Shown: positions 23,562 through 32,001, numbered from the stretch's first letter. The stretch is DNA of 64,000 nt from a bacterium (GCA_016125225.1 WGME01000017.1:62001-126000); one strand, 5' to 3'. Notes: generated by a model from the sequence alone, not told the origin. Numbers and translations: made by a program.

Positions 23562-24314
23562 TCAGTTTGAAAGCGTGATCTGCCCGGTATCGGCATGATA
23601 CTCGGGCACAATCGAAAACAAATCGCGGGTCGCGGCCCGTTCCAGTTGATCGTCGAAGCCTAACCGGCGGCAATTGCGTCCGCCGAAGCTGTTCCGCATC
23701 GCTGCCAGAAATCCGTCAGGTGTCGAGATCGCATCTCGATACAGCCGCACGGCGAGCTGCAATTGGTCGTCGGTCCAATCCTCGGTCGAAATCTTGGATG
23801 CCGTGGCCAATTCCTGGGCAATCGCACCGGCACACAACGCATCTTCAACGGTGATTTTGCCTTTAGTGCCCGCACACACAAGGTGGACCGGCCGCAGATT
23901 TTGTACGAGGACGCTGACCACGGCGGAGAGGTTCACAAACGACCCGATAAGGACCCGATCGGCCTGGGATGCACGGTGTAACGCCTTGGTGCCATTCGTC
24001 GTCGTGAAGATGATCGTCTTGTTTTTCACCACGTCCGCCGTGTAAGCGAACGGGTTGTTGTCGTAGTCGAAACCGGGGATCAGCAGCCCTTCCCGCTCGC
24101 CGCCCGTGATCGCGGTTCCGGGAGAATATTCGCTCTTAAGTTGATGTGAGGCTTCGACATCGAGCGTGGGAATGACGCATTTGGCCCCATGCGCGAGGGC
24201 ATGCGTGATCGTGGTCGAGGCCCGCAGGATATCCAGAATGACGGCAATACCGCCGCGGACTTCCTCGGGCTCGAACAGGACAGGCAACAAATGCACACGA
24301 ACTTCGCGACTCAT
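23562..24314 (-). CDS. comB: 2-phosphosulfolactate phosphatase family protein (ComB)
   Basis: 250 residues of the ComB family, which releases phosphate from 2-phosphosulfolactate in archaeal and bacterial sulfonate routes (coenzyme M or sulfolactate). Motifs: VILDILRASTTITHAL near residue 25, GGEREGLLIPGFDYDNNP, IIFTTTNGTKAL and VCAGTKGKITVEDALCAGAIA. Many bacteria that make no coenzyme M carry ComB homologues, so the actual substrate here is uncertain. It precedes glyQS on the same strand with a palindrome between them. Confidence 0.88.
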   Translation of the reverse strand: MSREVRVHLLPVLFEPEEVRGGIAVILDILRASTTITHALAHGAKCVIPTLDVEASHQLKSEYSPGTAITGGEREGLLIPGFDYDNNPFAYTADVVKNKTIIFTTTNGTKALHRASQADRVLIGSFVNLSAVVSVLVQNLRPVHLVCAGTKGKITVEDALCAGAIAQELATASKISTEDWTDDQLQLAVRLYRDAISTPDGFLAAMRNSFGGRNCRRLGFDDQLERAATRDLFSIVPEYHADTGQITLSN

Positions 24315-24385
24315 GCGGGGGATGATAGGGGAGAAACCGGCCCAGAGTCCAGAGACGCGGCCGGATCAGTCATTTAGCCCCCGGT

Positions 24386-25063
24386 TCAGGGAACCGGGGG
24401 AGTTTTCGGACCGTCATGGGCCGTGGCGACCTCGGTCAATCGTCCCTGTTCAAGAATGAGCAACCGGTCCGCGAGTTCCCGAGCTTCCGCCTGATTATGT
24501 GTCACATGCAGGGTGGTCACGCCGGTTTTCTGCTTGAGATCACGCAGCAGCAGGTACATTTCCTGCCGCGTGACGTCATCGAGGGCACTCAGGGGTTCAT
24601 CGAGCAACAGAATCCGGGGCGGAATGGCCAATGCCCGGCCTAACGCCACCCGTTGGGCTTCCCCACCACTCAACCGATCAACGGAACGCGTCAGCACTGA
24701 TGTGATGCCCAGCAATTCGGCGAGTTCCGTGACCCGGCGACGTTGTTCAGTGGCCGCGATCCGCCGTAATCGCAAAGCGAAACTGAGATGCTCCGCGACG
24801 GTCAAACCCGGAAACAACGCGAGATCTTGCGGGACGTAACCCATCTGCCGGTCGGCAGGATCGTGACGTGTGATGTCGACGTCATCGATGAGAATCCGCC
24901 CGGCACGCACCGGCCGCAGTCCACACAAGGCTTCCAACAGCGAAGTTTTCCCCGACCCCGTGCGGCCCATCAGCACGACATACTCTCCAGCCGCGATCTG
25001 CAGGGAAATGTCGGTTAGCTGGAAGTGCCCCGCCGTCAATGAAAGGCGATCGACGACGATCAT
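24386..25063 (-). CDS. ABC transporter ATP-binding protein, molybdate/tungstate type
   Basis: 225 residues, ATPase of an importer. Walker A GRTGSGKTS (33-41), signature LSGGEAQRVALGRAL (131-145), Walker B ILLLDEP (151-157), D-loop SALD. ATG 25063 is chosen because its ATGA overlaps the permease stop and GGAGCG lies upstream; an in-frame extension to 25087 would overlap more. The closest families are ModC, WtpC and CysA. The molybdate-specific C-terminal TOBE domain of ModC is missing at this length. Substrate is inferred only from the partner permease. Confidence 0.88.
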   Translation of the reverse strand: MIVVDRLSLTAGHFQLTDISLQIAAGEYVVLMGRTGSGKTSLLEALCGLRPVRAGRILIDDVDITRHDPADRQMGYVPQDLALFPGLTVAEHLSFALRLRRIAATEQRRRVTELAELLGITSVLTRSVDRLSGGEAQRVALGRALAIPPRILLLDEPLSALDDVTRQEMYLLLRDLKQKTGVTTLHVTHNQAEARELADRLLILEQGRLTEVATAHDGPKTPPVP

Positions 25064-25896
25064 CGTGAACGCTCCACGCCGAGCCACCGCAAAGTGATGA
25101 GGACGCCGAGTGCCATCACGACCATGAGAAGCGACACCGCCACTGCCGTTTCAAGATGGCCGACACTCCACTCAAAGTAGACGCTGGTCGACAGCACTTC
25201 CGTCTTCATGCGGGTGGCTCCCGCGAAGACCAGAATCGGCCCGAACTCTCCCAGCGACCGTGCCCAGGCCATCACCCCCGCGGCGACCAGACCCCGCTGC
25301 GCTTGAGGCAAGGCGATCTGCCAGAAAGCCCCGGCTCGGGAACAACCAAGCGTGCGGGCCACCTGTTCGGCCCGTGGATTGATCTCGTCGAACGTGACCC
25401 GCATGGTCCGTGAGGTGAAGGCACAACCGATGGCAAACTGTGCCAGGATGATGGCAGGCACGTGAAAGGTGACGGGCAGACCGCGATCCCGCAGGGCATC
25501 TTCCAGCCGCCAGCCCCCCCAGTCGAGATGGAACAGAATCAACAGGCTCAAGCCGAGGACCAACGGTGGCAAGACCACGGGAATTTCGATGAGAGTATCG
25601 ATCAGCCACCGCCCCGGAAACTGGTACCTCGACAACAGATAACCGAGAGCGGTGCCGACCCAGAGCGACAGAATCGCCGAGATCGAACACGTCACCAGTG
25701 TCAGCCGTAGTGAGTATTGAATTTCAGGCTGTTGGATCACCTGCCACATGTGGCCCGGCGTGGTGAAGAGGGCATCAGCCGTGAGGAGTGCCAGAATCAG
25801 AACAACGTAACTGCCCCCCAGCAGACCTAATGTGGTGAAGAATATTGCATCAGAGCAACGTCGTCGGGTGGCGATGCGTTGCGGGGACAAGGACAT
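25060..25896 (-). CDS. ABC transporter permease, molybdate/tungstate type
   Basis: 278 residues with about six membrane segments. The cytoplasmic coupling (EAA) loop is visible as EQVARTLGCSRAGAFWQIALPQAQRGLVAAGV, split here: EQVARTLGC, then IALPQAQRGLVAAG. The following ARSLGEFGPILVFAG is close to the GEFGA segment of ModB/WtpB/CysT permeases. It overlaps the ATPase gene by four bases. No modA/wtpA binding protein gene lies beside it in the window. A perfect 24-bp palindrome sits 81 bases upstream. Confidence 0.87.
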   Translation of the reverse strand: MSLSPQRIATRRRCSDAIFFTTLGLLGGSYVVLILALLTADALFTTPGHMWQVIQQPEIQYSLRLTLVTCSISAILSLWVGTALGYLLSRYQFPGRWLIDTLIEIPVVLPPLVLGLSLLILFHLDWGGWRLEDALRDRGLPVTFHVPAIILAQFAIGCAFTSRTMRVTFDEINPRAEQVARTLGCSRAGAFWQIALPQAQRGLVAAGVMAWARSLGEFGPILVFAGATRMKTEVLSTSVYFEWSVGHLETAVAVSLLMVVMALGVLITLRWLGVERSR

Positions 25897-25976
25897 GATG
25901 AGGGATCAATTCCGGTGGTTTTGTCAGAAAAATCCCAGCATACCGGCGGGAGTTAACCGTTGTCGTGGAGGTTCTG

Positions 25977-26000
25977 CGAGTGACAGGATCCTGTCACTCG
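25977..26000. promoter_or_regulatory. Perfect 24-bp palindrome upstream of the ABC permease
   Basis: CGAGTGACAGGA followed by TCCTGTCACTCG is a perfect 24-bp palindrome with no spacer, centred on GGATCC. It lies between the HEAT gene stop (26026) and the permease start (25896). No T-run follows on either strand, so an operator or a factor-dependent hairpin is more likely than an intrinsic terminator. Confidence 0.5.
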
Positions 26001-26025
26001 TGCGGCAGTCAGTATCGGCTCACGG

Positions 26026-26778
26026 TCACTTTTGACTGGCCAGCGTCGCTCGGGCGGCGGCGGCTACGATTTCGTCTTCATCATCACATGCAGTCAGCAA
26101 GGCCTCCCGGGAAGAAGATGGCAACGGACCGATGTTTCCGAGGGCTTTGGCGGCGTACTCGCGGACGAGGGGTTCTTCATCGTCGAGGGCCGTGGTCAGT
26201 TCGGCAATGGCCGGTGCGGCAGCCGCTTCCAACTGCAACAACGCCGCCGCAGTCGCTTCCCGGACATCCGCCTGTTCGGCCGATAACCATTCCTGCAAGG
26301 TGGGAACTGTCACCGCAGCCTGCCCGGTCAACACGCCGCAGACGTCCGCGAGTACCACTTGCGATGTCGGTTGAATATCGTCACGACTTAACAGCACACC
26401 CAAGGCCGTTGCCAGTGCGATCGAGCCGGCATCAAGCCGGCACATGGCACGGACGGCCGCCAGTTGCACATCGGGATCTTCGCTGGTCAGCAGTGGCTGC
26501 AAGGCCAGTCTGATTGGCTCTGCTTGTGTGGAGGGGATGAACTCCGGCGAACGCACCAGTTGCCGGCCGAGCCAGTTCGCCGCCGTCGCCTGCAATTCGG
26601 AATCGGTCGAGTTCAGCAAGCTGGCGACGTCGCCAAGCACATCGCCCGGCGGAAGCAATTCCGTTAACGCGACGAAGGCCCGGTAACGCTCTTCGATCGC
26701 AGCAGCAGAACCCAAGACCGAACGCCATTCGGCAACGGAGCGCGAAGCATACGGATTCAACGGGATATCACGAGGCAT
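26026..26778 (-). CDS. HEAT repeat domain-containing protein
   Basis: 250 residues made of about six HEAT-like helical pairs, for example DVASLLNSTDSELQATAANWLG, LLTSEDPDVQLAAVRAMCRL, LSAEQADVREATAAALLQLE, and LDDEEPLVREYAAKALGNIG (parts). No signal peptide, so cytoplasmic. The fold resembles PBS lyase HEAT repeats and generally mediates protein binding; no partner is indicated. It lies between the SDR gene and the molybdate-type ABC genes on the same strand, separated from each by repeats. Confidence 0.82.
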   Translation of the reverse strand: MPRDIPLNPYASRSVAEWRSVLGSAAAIEERYRAFVALTELLPPGDVLGDVASLLNSTDSELQATAANWLGRQLVRSPEFIPSTQAEPIRLALQPLLTSEDPDVQLAAVRAMCRLDAGSIALATALGVLLSRDDIQPTSQVVLADVCGVLTGQAAVTVPTLQEWLSAEQADVREATAAALLQLEAAAAPAIAELTTALDDEEPLVREYAAKALGNIGPLPSSSREALLTACDDEDEIVAAAARATLASQK

Positions 26779-26789
26779 CTATAGTACCT

Positions 26790-26845
26790 GAATGTCGAAG
26801 GATGAATGCTGAATGTCGAAATTCTGCATTCGGATTTCGACATTC
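26790..26845. repeat. GAATGTCGAA repeat and inverted repeat
   Basis: GAATGTCGAA occurs as a direct repeat at 26790 and 26811. GAATGTCGAAAT (26811-26822) pairs perfectly with ATTTCGACATTC (26834-26845). The element fills the gap between the SDR stop and the HEAT gene start. Confidence 0.65.
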
Positions 26846-26862
26846 GACATGAGATTTTTTCA

Positions 26863-27672
26863 TCACCAGTGCATCACAAAACCGCCATCAACATTGATGG
26901 TCTGGCCGGTGATTTCGGTGGCCCGGCCAGATGACAGGAAGACAATCATATCGGCAATGTGATCCGGGGTCTGCCACCGGCCGAGAGGCACCACGCGGCT
27001 GACTTTCTCGGCGGACCAGTCTTCATAGCTCTGGCGTTTGTCGGGCGGTTGTTGGTCGTGCCAGGCCTGCCAGACCGATTTGTTGAGCGGCGTTTGAATC
27101 ATGCCGGGACAGATCGTATTAACCCGCACGCCATGCGGAGCCAGATCTTTCGCGAGACACTGCGCGAAATTGATATTCGCCGCCTTGGTGGCACTGTAGG
27201 GCGGGTCGGTCTGCGAACCGATTTGCCCCGCGACCGAAGAGAGGAAAATCATGGTGCCATCACGCAGGGCCTGCAGCTTTGGAGCAACGGCATAGACCAC
27301 ATTTACCATGCCCTGCATGTTCACTTCCCACACCCGTGGCCAGTCGTCCGGCGTGAGATTCGTGAAGGGAAAGCCGAACTTGCCCGACCCAATCGCGGCG
27401 GCGTGCACCAGATGCTGCACAGTCCCAAAGACCTCCACGGTCTCGGTGACGGCTGCCTGACAATCAGCAGAGGACGTAATGTCGCAGCGGATCGCGTGCA
27501 CCGCTTGAGGATGCAAGGCGGCGCTTTCGGCAACAACATCGGCGAGATGTGGCGCGGTATCCCACGCGGCGACCTTCGCTCCTTCCCGCAGAAAATGGCG
27601 CATCGTGGCCAGTCCGATGCCACTTGCCGCACCAGTCACCACCACCACCCGCCCCGAAAGTTCTAAGTCCAA
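26863..27672 (-). CDS. SDR family oxidoreductase
   Basis: A classical short-chain dehydrogenase of 269 residues. NAD(P) loop VVVVTGAASGIG, a serine in IFLSSVAGQIG, the catalytic YSATK, and a C-terminal GQTINVDGGFVMHW. The TTG at 27672 is preferred: AAGGA lies seven bases upstream and the fold begins about seven residues later; the longer frame to 27750 has no better site. Likely an NAD(P)H-dependent alcohol/ketone or sugar oxidoreductase; substrate unknown. It diverges from the sugar-binding lipoprotein gene, which hints at sugar or polyol metabolism but does not prove it. Confidence 0.9.
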   Translation of the reverse strand: MDLELSGRVVVVTGAASGIGLATMRHFLREGAKVAAWDTAPHLADVVAESAALHPQAVHAIRCDITSSADCQAAVTETVEVFGTVQHLVHAAAIGSGKFGFPFTNLTPDDWPRVWEVNMQGMVNVVYAVAPKLQALRDGTMIFLSSVAGQIGSQTDPPYSATKAANINFAQCLAKDLAPHGVRVNTICPGMIQTPLNKSVWQAWHDQQPPDKRQSYEDWSAEKVSRVVPLGRWQTPDHIADMIVFLSSGRATEITGQTINVDGGFVMHW

Positions 27673-27789
27673 TTGAGAATCCTTGTCTGCCCCGGTGCTT
27701 GACCCTGTGTTCACTGACGGGATATCGTGACGCCTGCACCCGTCAGACACAATTCTGCTGATCGACTCCCTGAAAGATCAAGGCGTTCC

Positions 27790-28959
27790 ATGATGCCCCG
27801 TATTGGATTACCTCTGAATTGGCCGTTCTGGTCGCTGGCCCTGTTCGTATTCTGCTGTGGTTGTGCCGCTGAAATTCCGCAGGAAACCGCCTCAAAAGAT
27901 GCGGCCCCACCGGCGACCGATGCCACCGCAACGATGCCCCGCGAGACCGAAGCCGCACCATCTGGCGGACTCAAACGCATCATCATTCTGGTCAATAATC
28001 CGTCGCCCTTCTGGGATGCCTGCCGCGCCGGGGTACTCGATTCCAATGGCGAATTGAACCTCGAAGCCCAGGGGTATGTCGCCAGCATGGAAGTCCCCGA
28101 TGGCACGATTCAGGGCCAGCTCGATCGGCTGCGGCAGTTCGCCACGCAAAGTGACATAGCTGCCATCGGCATTTCGCCGCTGGAATCGGACAATGCTGCC
28201 ATCGCCGATGAACTGAAAAAGCTCAAGGACAAAGGCATTCCGGTCATCACGTTTGATTCCGACCTCGATCGCGAACGCTTCCGTGACCTGCGGTATGCAT
28301 TCCTCGGCACTAACAATCGCGGCGCGGGCGAAGTACTGGGTCAATGTGCCCAGGTTCTGCGACCCTACGGCGGGGAATATGTCACCTTCGTCGGCCGGAC
28401 GGGGGCACAGAATGCGATTGAACGGATTGATGGCTTCGCAGCCGGGGCCGGAGAGAAGTTCGTCCAGCAAGACAAAATGGCGGATGGTGGCGACCGCAGC
28501 AAAGCTCAGGAGAACGTTCGCAACGCCCTCCGCAACCATCCCGACTTGAACAATTTGGTGGGCATCTGGTCGTACAACGCCCCGGCAATTGTCGATGTTG
28601 TCCGCGAACAGAAAGTGCGGAACAAAGTCGCAGTCACCGTCTTCGATGCCGAGCCGGGCACGATCGCCGCCATGAAGCAAGGCGATGTCGATGTGCTGGT
28701 GGTGCAGGACCCGTATGCGATGGGCATGCAAAGCGTAAAACTGCTGGCCGCGTTGCTCAAGAAAGACGACGCGACTGTCAAAGAAATGTTGCCCACTTAC
28801 GGTGAACCGGATGGCGACCTCTTCGACACCGGGATCAAAGTCGTCGTGCCGAGTGACGATTCACCCATCAAGGCCGACCTGTTCCCCGGCAAAGTGCAGC
28901 ACATGACCTTGCCCACCTTTGAAGCCTGGTTGCAGAAGTACGGCCTCACGGGATCATGA
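27790..28959 (+). CDS. Ribose-type ABC transporter substrate-binding lipoprotein
   Basis: 389 residues. Start ATG 27790 has AAGG seven bases upstream and yields a lipoprotein signal (PFWSLALFVFCCGCA). The mature part is a periplasmic binding protein type 1 fold like RbsB/XylF: RIIILVNNPSPFWDACRAG, IGISPLESD, GIPVITFDSD, LGTNNRGAGEVLG, FVGRTGAQNAIERIDGF, LVGIWSYNAPAIVDVVRE and VVQDPYAMGMQSVKLL. It probably binds a sugar or related small molecule. The permease gene follows, separated by two hairpins. No ABC ATPase gene of this system is in view. Confidence 0.9.
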   Translation: MMPRIGLPLNWPFWSLALFVFCCGCAAEIPQETASKDAAPPATDATATMPRETEAAPSGGLKRIIILVNNPSPFWDACRAGVLDSNGELNLEAQGYVASMEVPDGTIQGQLDRLRQFATQSDIAAIGISPLESDNAAIADELKKLKDKGIPVITFDSDLDRERFRDLRYAFLGTNNRGAGEVLGQCAQVLRPYGGEYVTFVGRTGAQNAIERIDGFAAGAGEKFVQQDKMADGGDRSKAQENVRNALRNHPDLNNLVGIWSYNAPAIVDVVREQKVRNKVAVTVFDAEPGTIAAMKQGDVDVLVVQDPYAMGMQSVKLLAALLKKDDATVKEMLPTYGEPDGDLFDTGIKVVVPSDDSPIKADLFPGKVQHMTLPTFEAWLQKYGLTGS

Positions 28960-28979
28960 TGCCGATTTATGATCCCGTG
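28947..28979. repeat. Hairpin spanning the binding-protein stop codon
   Basis: CACGGGATCAT (28947-28957) pairs perfectly with ATGATCCCGTG (28969-28979). The stop codon overlaps the first arm. It is followed at once by a second hairpin (28980-29007). Confidence 0.65.
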
Positions 28980-29012
28980 AAGCCCAGGGATTGCTATCCC
29001 TGGGCTTTTTCT
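28980..29012 (+). terminator. Palindrome copy C with T-run; intercistronic terminator-like hairpin
   Basis: AAGCCCAGGGAT (28980-28991) pairs with ATCCCTGGGCTT (28996-29007) around TGCT, and TTTTTCTT follows. This has the form of an intrinsic terminator lying between the binding-protein and permease genes, and could keep permease levels below binding-protein levels. It is almost identical to the repeat at 23530. Confidence 0.65.
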
Positions 29013-29022
29013 TGGAGATTTA

Positions 29023-30669
29023 TTGTCGTTCAACCGGGAACGCTCCGCCGTGAATTCCCTGCCCTTCTGGCGCCGTCACGAATTCAATTTGCTGCTCGCG
29101 GTGATTGCCGTTGCGATTGGCACCGCCGTGCTCGACCCGCAGCATAATTACTGGCGCGATCCGGGGGCTTCGGCTTGGGATCTCGTGCGACAATGGTCGA
29201 TGCTGACGCTGTTTTCACTGGGGGCCGCCGTTGTCATTATCTCCGGCGGAATCGATCTTTCGACGGGTTCGGTCATTGCCTTCAGTGGCACCGTCTGTGC
29301 GGCGATTCTGCTGTGGCTGGTACCGGAGGCGATGCTCAAGGCGGAACCGTTACCTGCCTGGGCAATCACCCTCGCTATCTGTGGAACCTTGCTGAGCGGC
29401 TTTCTCGTGGGGAGTCTGCATGCGTGGCTGATTACGGTGGTGGGTTTGCCACCCTTCGTGGCAACACTGGCCACGCTGGTGGGACTGCGGAGTCTCGCGC
29501 GGGCAATCGTCGAATCGCTCACGGAACATCTCAAAGGGAATGCGAACACTCAGATCGACATCTTCGACGGCAAGTTCCGTTATCTCTCGCAATCGGTCTG
29601 GATTCCCGCCGCCCTCGTAATTGTCCTCGGCATCGGACTGTGGTTGATGCTCAGCCGCACGGTGTTGGGCCGGCATCTGTATGCGCTCGGGGGAAATGAG
29701 CAGGCCGCGCGACTCAGCGGCATCCGCACCGATCGGCTCAAATGGGTGGCGTACTGCATCTCGGCCATGCTGGCGTCCTTATCCGGCGTCCTTTACATCT
29801 GCGATCAAGGGGTCGCCGATCCGCAAATGCTTGGTCGGGGCTATGAACTCAACGCGATTGCCGCGGCGGTGGTCGGTGGATGCAGCCTGCAAGGGGGCAT
29901 CGGCACAATTCCGGGCACGCTGCTGGGGGCTCTCTTTCTGCGGGCTGTGAATGATGGCATCTCCAAAATCATCAAAACCGGGGCCGATGTCTATGAGGGT
30001 TTGATCGTCGGCGTGGTGGTGGTCTTCGCCGTGGTCTTCACGCAGTCGGAATCAACGTCACGACAACGCCGTTCATTGTTCGCCGGGGGTTTAGGACTGG
30101 TCACTCTGCTGAACCTCACCTTGATTGCTGGCGTGCTGATGGCACTGGTCGGGGTCAAACTGCTTGGCAGCCACGTGCAGATGAATGCCGTGTGGCTGTC
30201 GTCATTCACCATGCTCGCGGTGCTGGCGCTGCTGCTGTTGTCCCGCTCGTCTCTATCACCTACCGCCTGGCGGAAATGGGGTGTAGCCTGGGCGATCGTG
30301 ACGGTGGTCGCCGGTATGGGGCTCGATCGGGCCTACCCAGCGATTCAGACCAACCGCGCGATTGCCGCTGTGACAAGCGCCGGGGGCAAAGTGGTGCGGA
30401 ATGATCTCGGCGTGGTCGCGGACTTCAGTGACACCGGCCTCACCGATGAGCAATGGACGTCCATCGCCCCAAAACTGAGCGGGCTCAGCGGTCTGGCCGA
30501 AGTGCGGTTGAATGACACCACCGTGACCGACCGAGCCGTCGATGCCCTCGAAAAACTGCCGGGACTCAAGCGGATCGATCTGAGCGGCACGGCGGTTTCA
30601 GCGACCGTCAGTCAACGCCTGCGTCGGAAGTTCCCGCAAGCGACGATCGTGCTTGAACCTGCGAAATAG
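29023..30669 (+). CDS. Ribose-type ABC permease fused to extra membrane helices and a C-terminal LRR domain
   Basis: 548 residues. Residues 1-345 are an RbsC/BPD_transp_2 permease: ISGGIDLSTGSVIAFSG (72-89), GLPPFVATLATLVGLRSLARA, GRHLYALGGNEQAARLSGI (217-234), GRGYELNAIAAAVVGGCSLQGGIG. RbsC proteins usually end here. Three more hydrophobic stretches follow (about 352-380, 388-407, 418-432), then residues 441-548 form a short leucine-rich repeat domain (LAEVRLNDTTVTDRAVDAL, LPGLKRIDLSGTAVS). TTG 29023 is the start: GGAG lies six bases upstream. This extension is unusual for the family; its side of the membrane is not known. Confidence 0.88.
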   Translation: MSFNRERSAVNSLPFWRRHEFNLLLAVIAVAIGTAVLDPQHNYWRDPGASAWDLVRQWSMLTLFSLGAAVVIISGGIDLSTGSVIAFSGTVCAAILLWLVPEAMLKAEPLPAWAITLAICGTLLSGFLVGSLHAWLITVVGLPPFVATLATLVGLRSLARAIVESLTEHLKGNANTQIDIFDGKFRYLSQSVWIPAALVIVLGIGLWLMLSRTVLGRHLYALGGNEQAARLSGIRTDRLKWVAYCISAMLASLSGVLYICDQGVADPQMLGRGYELNAIAAAVVGGCSLQGGIGTIPGTLLGALFLRAVNDGISKIIKTGADVYEGLIVGVVVVFAVVFTQSESTSRQRRSLFAGGLGLVTLLNLTLIAGVLMALVGVKLLGSHVQMNAVWLSSFTMLAVLALLLLSRSSLSPTAWRKWGVAWAIVTVVAGMGLDRAYPAIQTNRAIAAVTSAGGKVVRNDLGVVADFSDTGLTDEQWTSIAPKLSGLSGLAEVRLNDTTVTDRAVDALEKLPGLKRIDLSGTAVSATVSQRLRRKFPQATIVLEPAK

Positions 30670-30680
30670 AAACGCAGACA

Positions 30681-30795
30681 GGGCCGGGATGCTACCCCCG
30701 TCCGCACCTGAGAGCCAAATGTTTAGGGCTGCTTCTGTTAGGACCTGACCCGGTTCGCACGGCCTCACCGCAGAAAGAGGTAGCCTCTCGGCCCC
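30681..30795 (-). ncRNA. ffs: Signal recognition particle RNA, small bacterial type (4.5S)
   Basis: On the minus strand GGGCCGAGAGGCTACC at the 5' end pairs with GGTAGCATCCCGGCCC at the 3' end, and the apical part carries the SRP domain IV core: GGGTCAGGTCC, a loop TAAC, then AGAAGCAGCCC. GGTCAGG and AGCAGCC form the conserved asymmetric and symmetric loops that bind Ffh. The length of about 115 nt fits the short form without an Alu domain. The apical loop is not the usual GGAA/GNRA. The gene lies 40 bases after the NUDIX gene on the same strand; ends are estimated from pairing. Confidence 0.87.
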
Positions 30796-30835
30796 GTCTC
30801 GCGAATCGTCCAGTATTCACACTTTTGTCGTAACG

Positions 30836-31348
30836 TCAAGCCAGTCCGCGAGATTCCCGCGACAGATACCACGCCAACAGGGTCCGATAGCAGGGGCTGA
30901 AACGCTCGGGTTCCTGCTCCAGTCGAGCTGCAACGTCCGCCAGTGGCAGCCATTCGATCGCCGCGATTTCACCCGGATCGGGCGTGGGAACCGCGTCCGT
31001 TACCAGACGATAAAGCTGCGTGTGCTCGTAACAGGTTTCGGGACCGGCAGGAAATTTGGCCAGGAATTCCAGGTGGCCTCGGAGTCCCAATTCTTCCCAG
31101 AGTTCCCGCTCCACGGAGGAGTCATAGTCTTCCCCACTGCTGACATGCCCCGACGCGGACGACGTAAAGCAGAGCGGATATTGATCTTTCGTCGCCGACC
31201 GCAGGTGCATCAGCAGTTCGCCCGTTGGCCTGAACACAAACACATGTACGGCCCGATGCAGCCAGTTTTTCGCATGCACCTCGGAACGCGGAGCGACACC
31301 GATGACCCGATCCTGCGCGTCGCAAACGTCAAACAATTCTTCGGTCAT
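30836..31348 (-). CDS. NUDIX hydrolase, isopentenyl-diphosphate isomerase-like
   Basis: 170 residues with a perfect NUDIX box: GHVSSGEDYDSSVERELWEELGL, in parts G-x5-E-x7-RELWEELGL. The opening EELFDVCDAQDRVIGV and LHRAVHVFVFRPTGELLMHLRS are typical of the IPP isomerase/YfcD-like subgroup. True type 1 IPP isomerases need further Cys and Glu residues; a YfcD-type pyrophosphohydrolase is as likely. ATG 31348 is chosen over an upstream ATG at 31387 because GGAG precedes it and the family homology begins there. It diverges from csrA. Confidence 0.87.
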   Translation of the reverse strand: MTEELFDVCDAQDRVIGVAPRSEVHAKNWLHRAVHVFVFRPTGELLMHLRSATKDQYPLCFTSSASGHVSSGEDYDSSVERELWEELGLRGHLEFLAKFPAGPETCYEHTQLYRLVTDAVPTPDPGEIAAIEWLPLADVAARLEQEPERFSPCYRTLLAWYLSRESRGLA

Positions 31349-31597
31349 CAGGCAAGCTCCGGTTCCTGAGAGAACAGCGTGCATCATTATCGACCAATGG
31401 TTTTGCGGTCAAATTGTACAAATCTCGCTGCGGGACCCTCCACTACGAAGATGACAGCTTTCGTAACATTTGTTGGGCCAGCCATTTGCGACGGGATCGC
31501 AACTCCGGTTCCGAACTGGCACGGCAACTGCATACTACAGTATTCCATGCTCGAATCTGGGAGATCTGAGCGAAATTCAATCTGGAGGGATTCTCAA

Positions 31598-31798
31598 ATG
31601 CTCGTCCTGACCCGTCGTACAGACGAATCCATTCTGATCGGTGACGAAGAAGTCGTGGTGCGTATTCTCGAAATCCGTGGCAATCGCGTCCGAATTGGTA
31701 TCGAAGCACCGGCCAATGTCTCGATTCGTCGCGATGAAGCCCCACCACGAGAGTTTGAGTTCCAGATGTCTCGTGAACTTGAGCTGGTTCAGTCCTGA
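31598..31798 (+). CDS. csrA: Carbon storage regulator CsrA
   Basis: 66 residues: LVLTRRTDESILIGDEEVVVRILEIRGNRVRIGIEAP is the CsrA fold (given in parts: LVLTRR, ESILIGD, VRIGIEAP). CsrA is a dimeric RNA-binding protein that recognises GGA in hairpin loops and usually blocks ribosome binding. Start ATG 31598 has a strong GGAGGG site ten bases upstream, which itself contains two GGA motifs, so self-repression is possible. Its R44-like arginine is present (VSIRRDEAP). glgC follows 203 bases downstream on the same strand. Confidence 0.96.
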   Translation: MLVLTRRTDESILIGDEEVVVRILEIRGNRVRIGIEAPANVSIRRDEAPPREFEFQMSRELELVQS

Positions 31799-32001
31799 TT
31801 ACAGGATTGGAGGCAGAGTTCGCTGCATTGAGAATCTCTGTAGCGAACTGAGGGGGCTGTCTTCAGAGAATCGGTTGCAGTGAGTGACTTTCTCCTCTGC
31901 GACCTGCATCGAAATGCCAGAGGGTGTATACTCGGAGCCAGCATCGCTGCTGACAACAGTCGCGATCACTTCCCCAGGAATTGGCACCGAGAGTTGAACC
32001 C

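Noticed and set aside
23512-23673. An N-terminal extension of glycyl-tRNA synthetase
   Set aside because: The extension translates the palindromic repeat at 23530; the family N-terminus begins at 23511.
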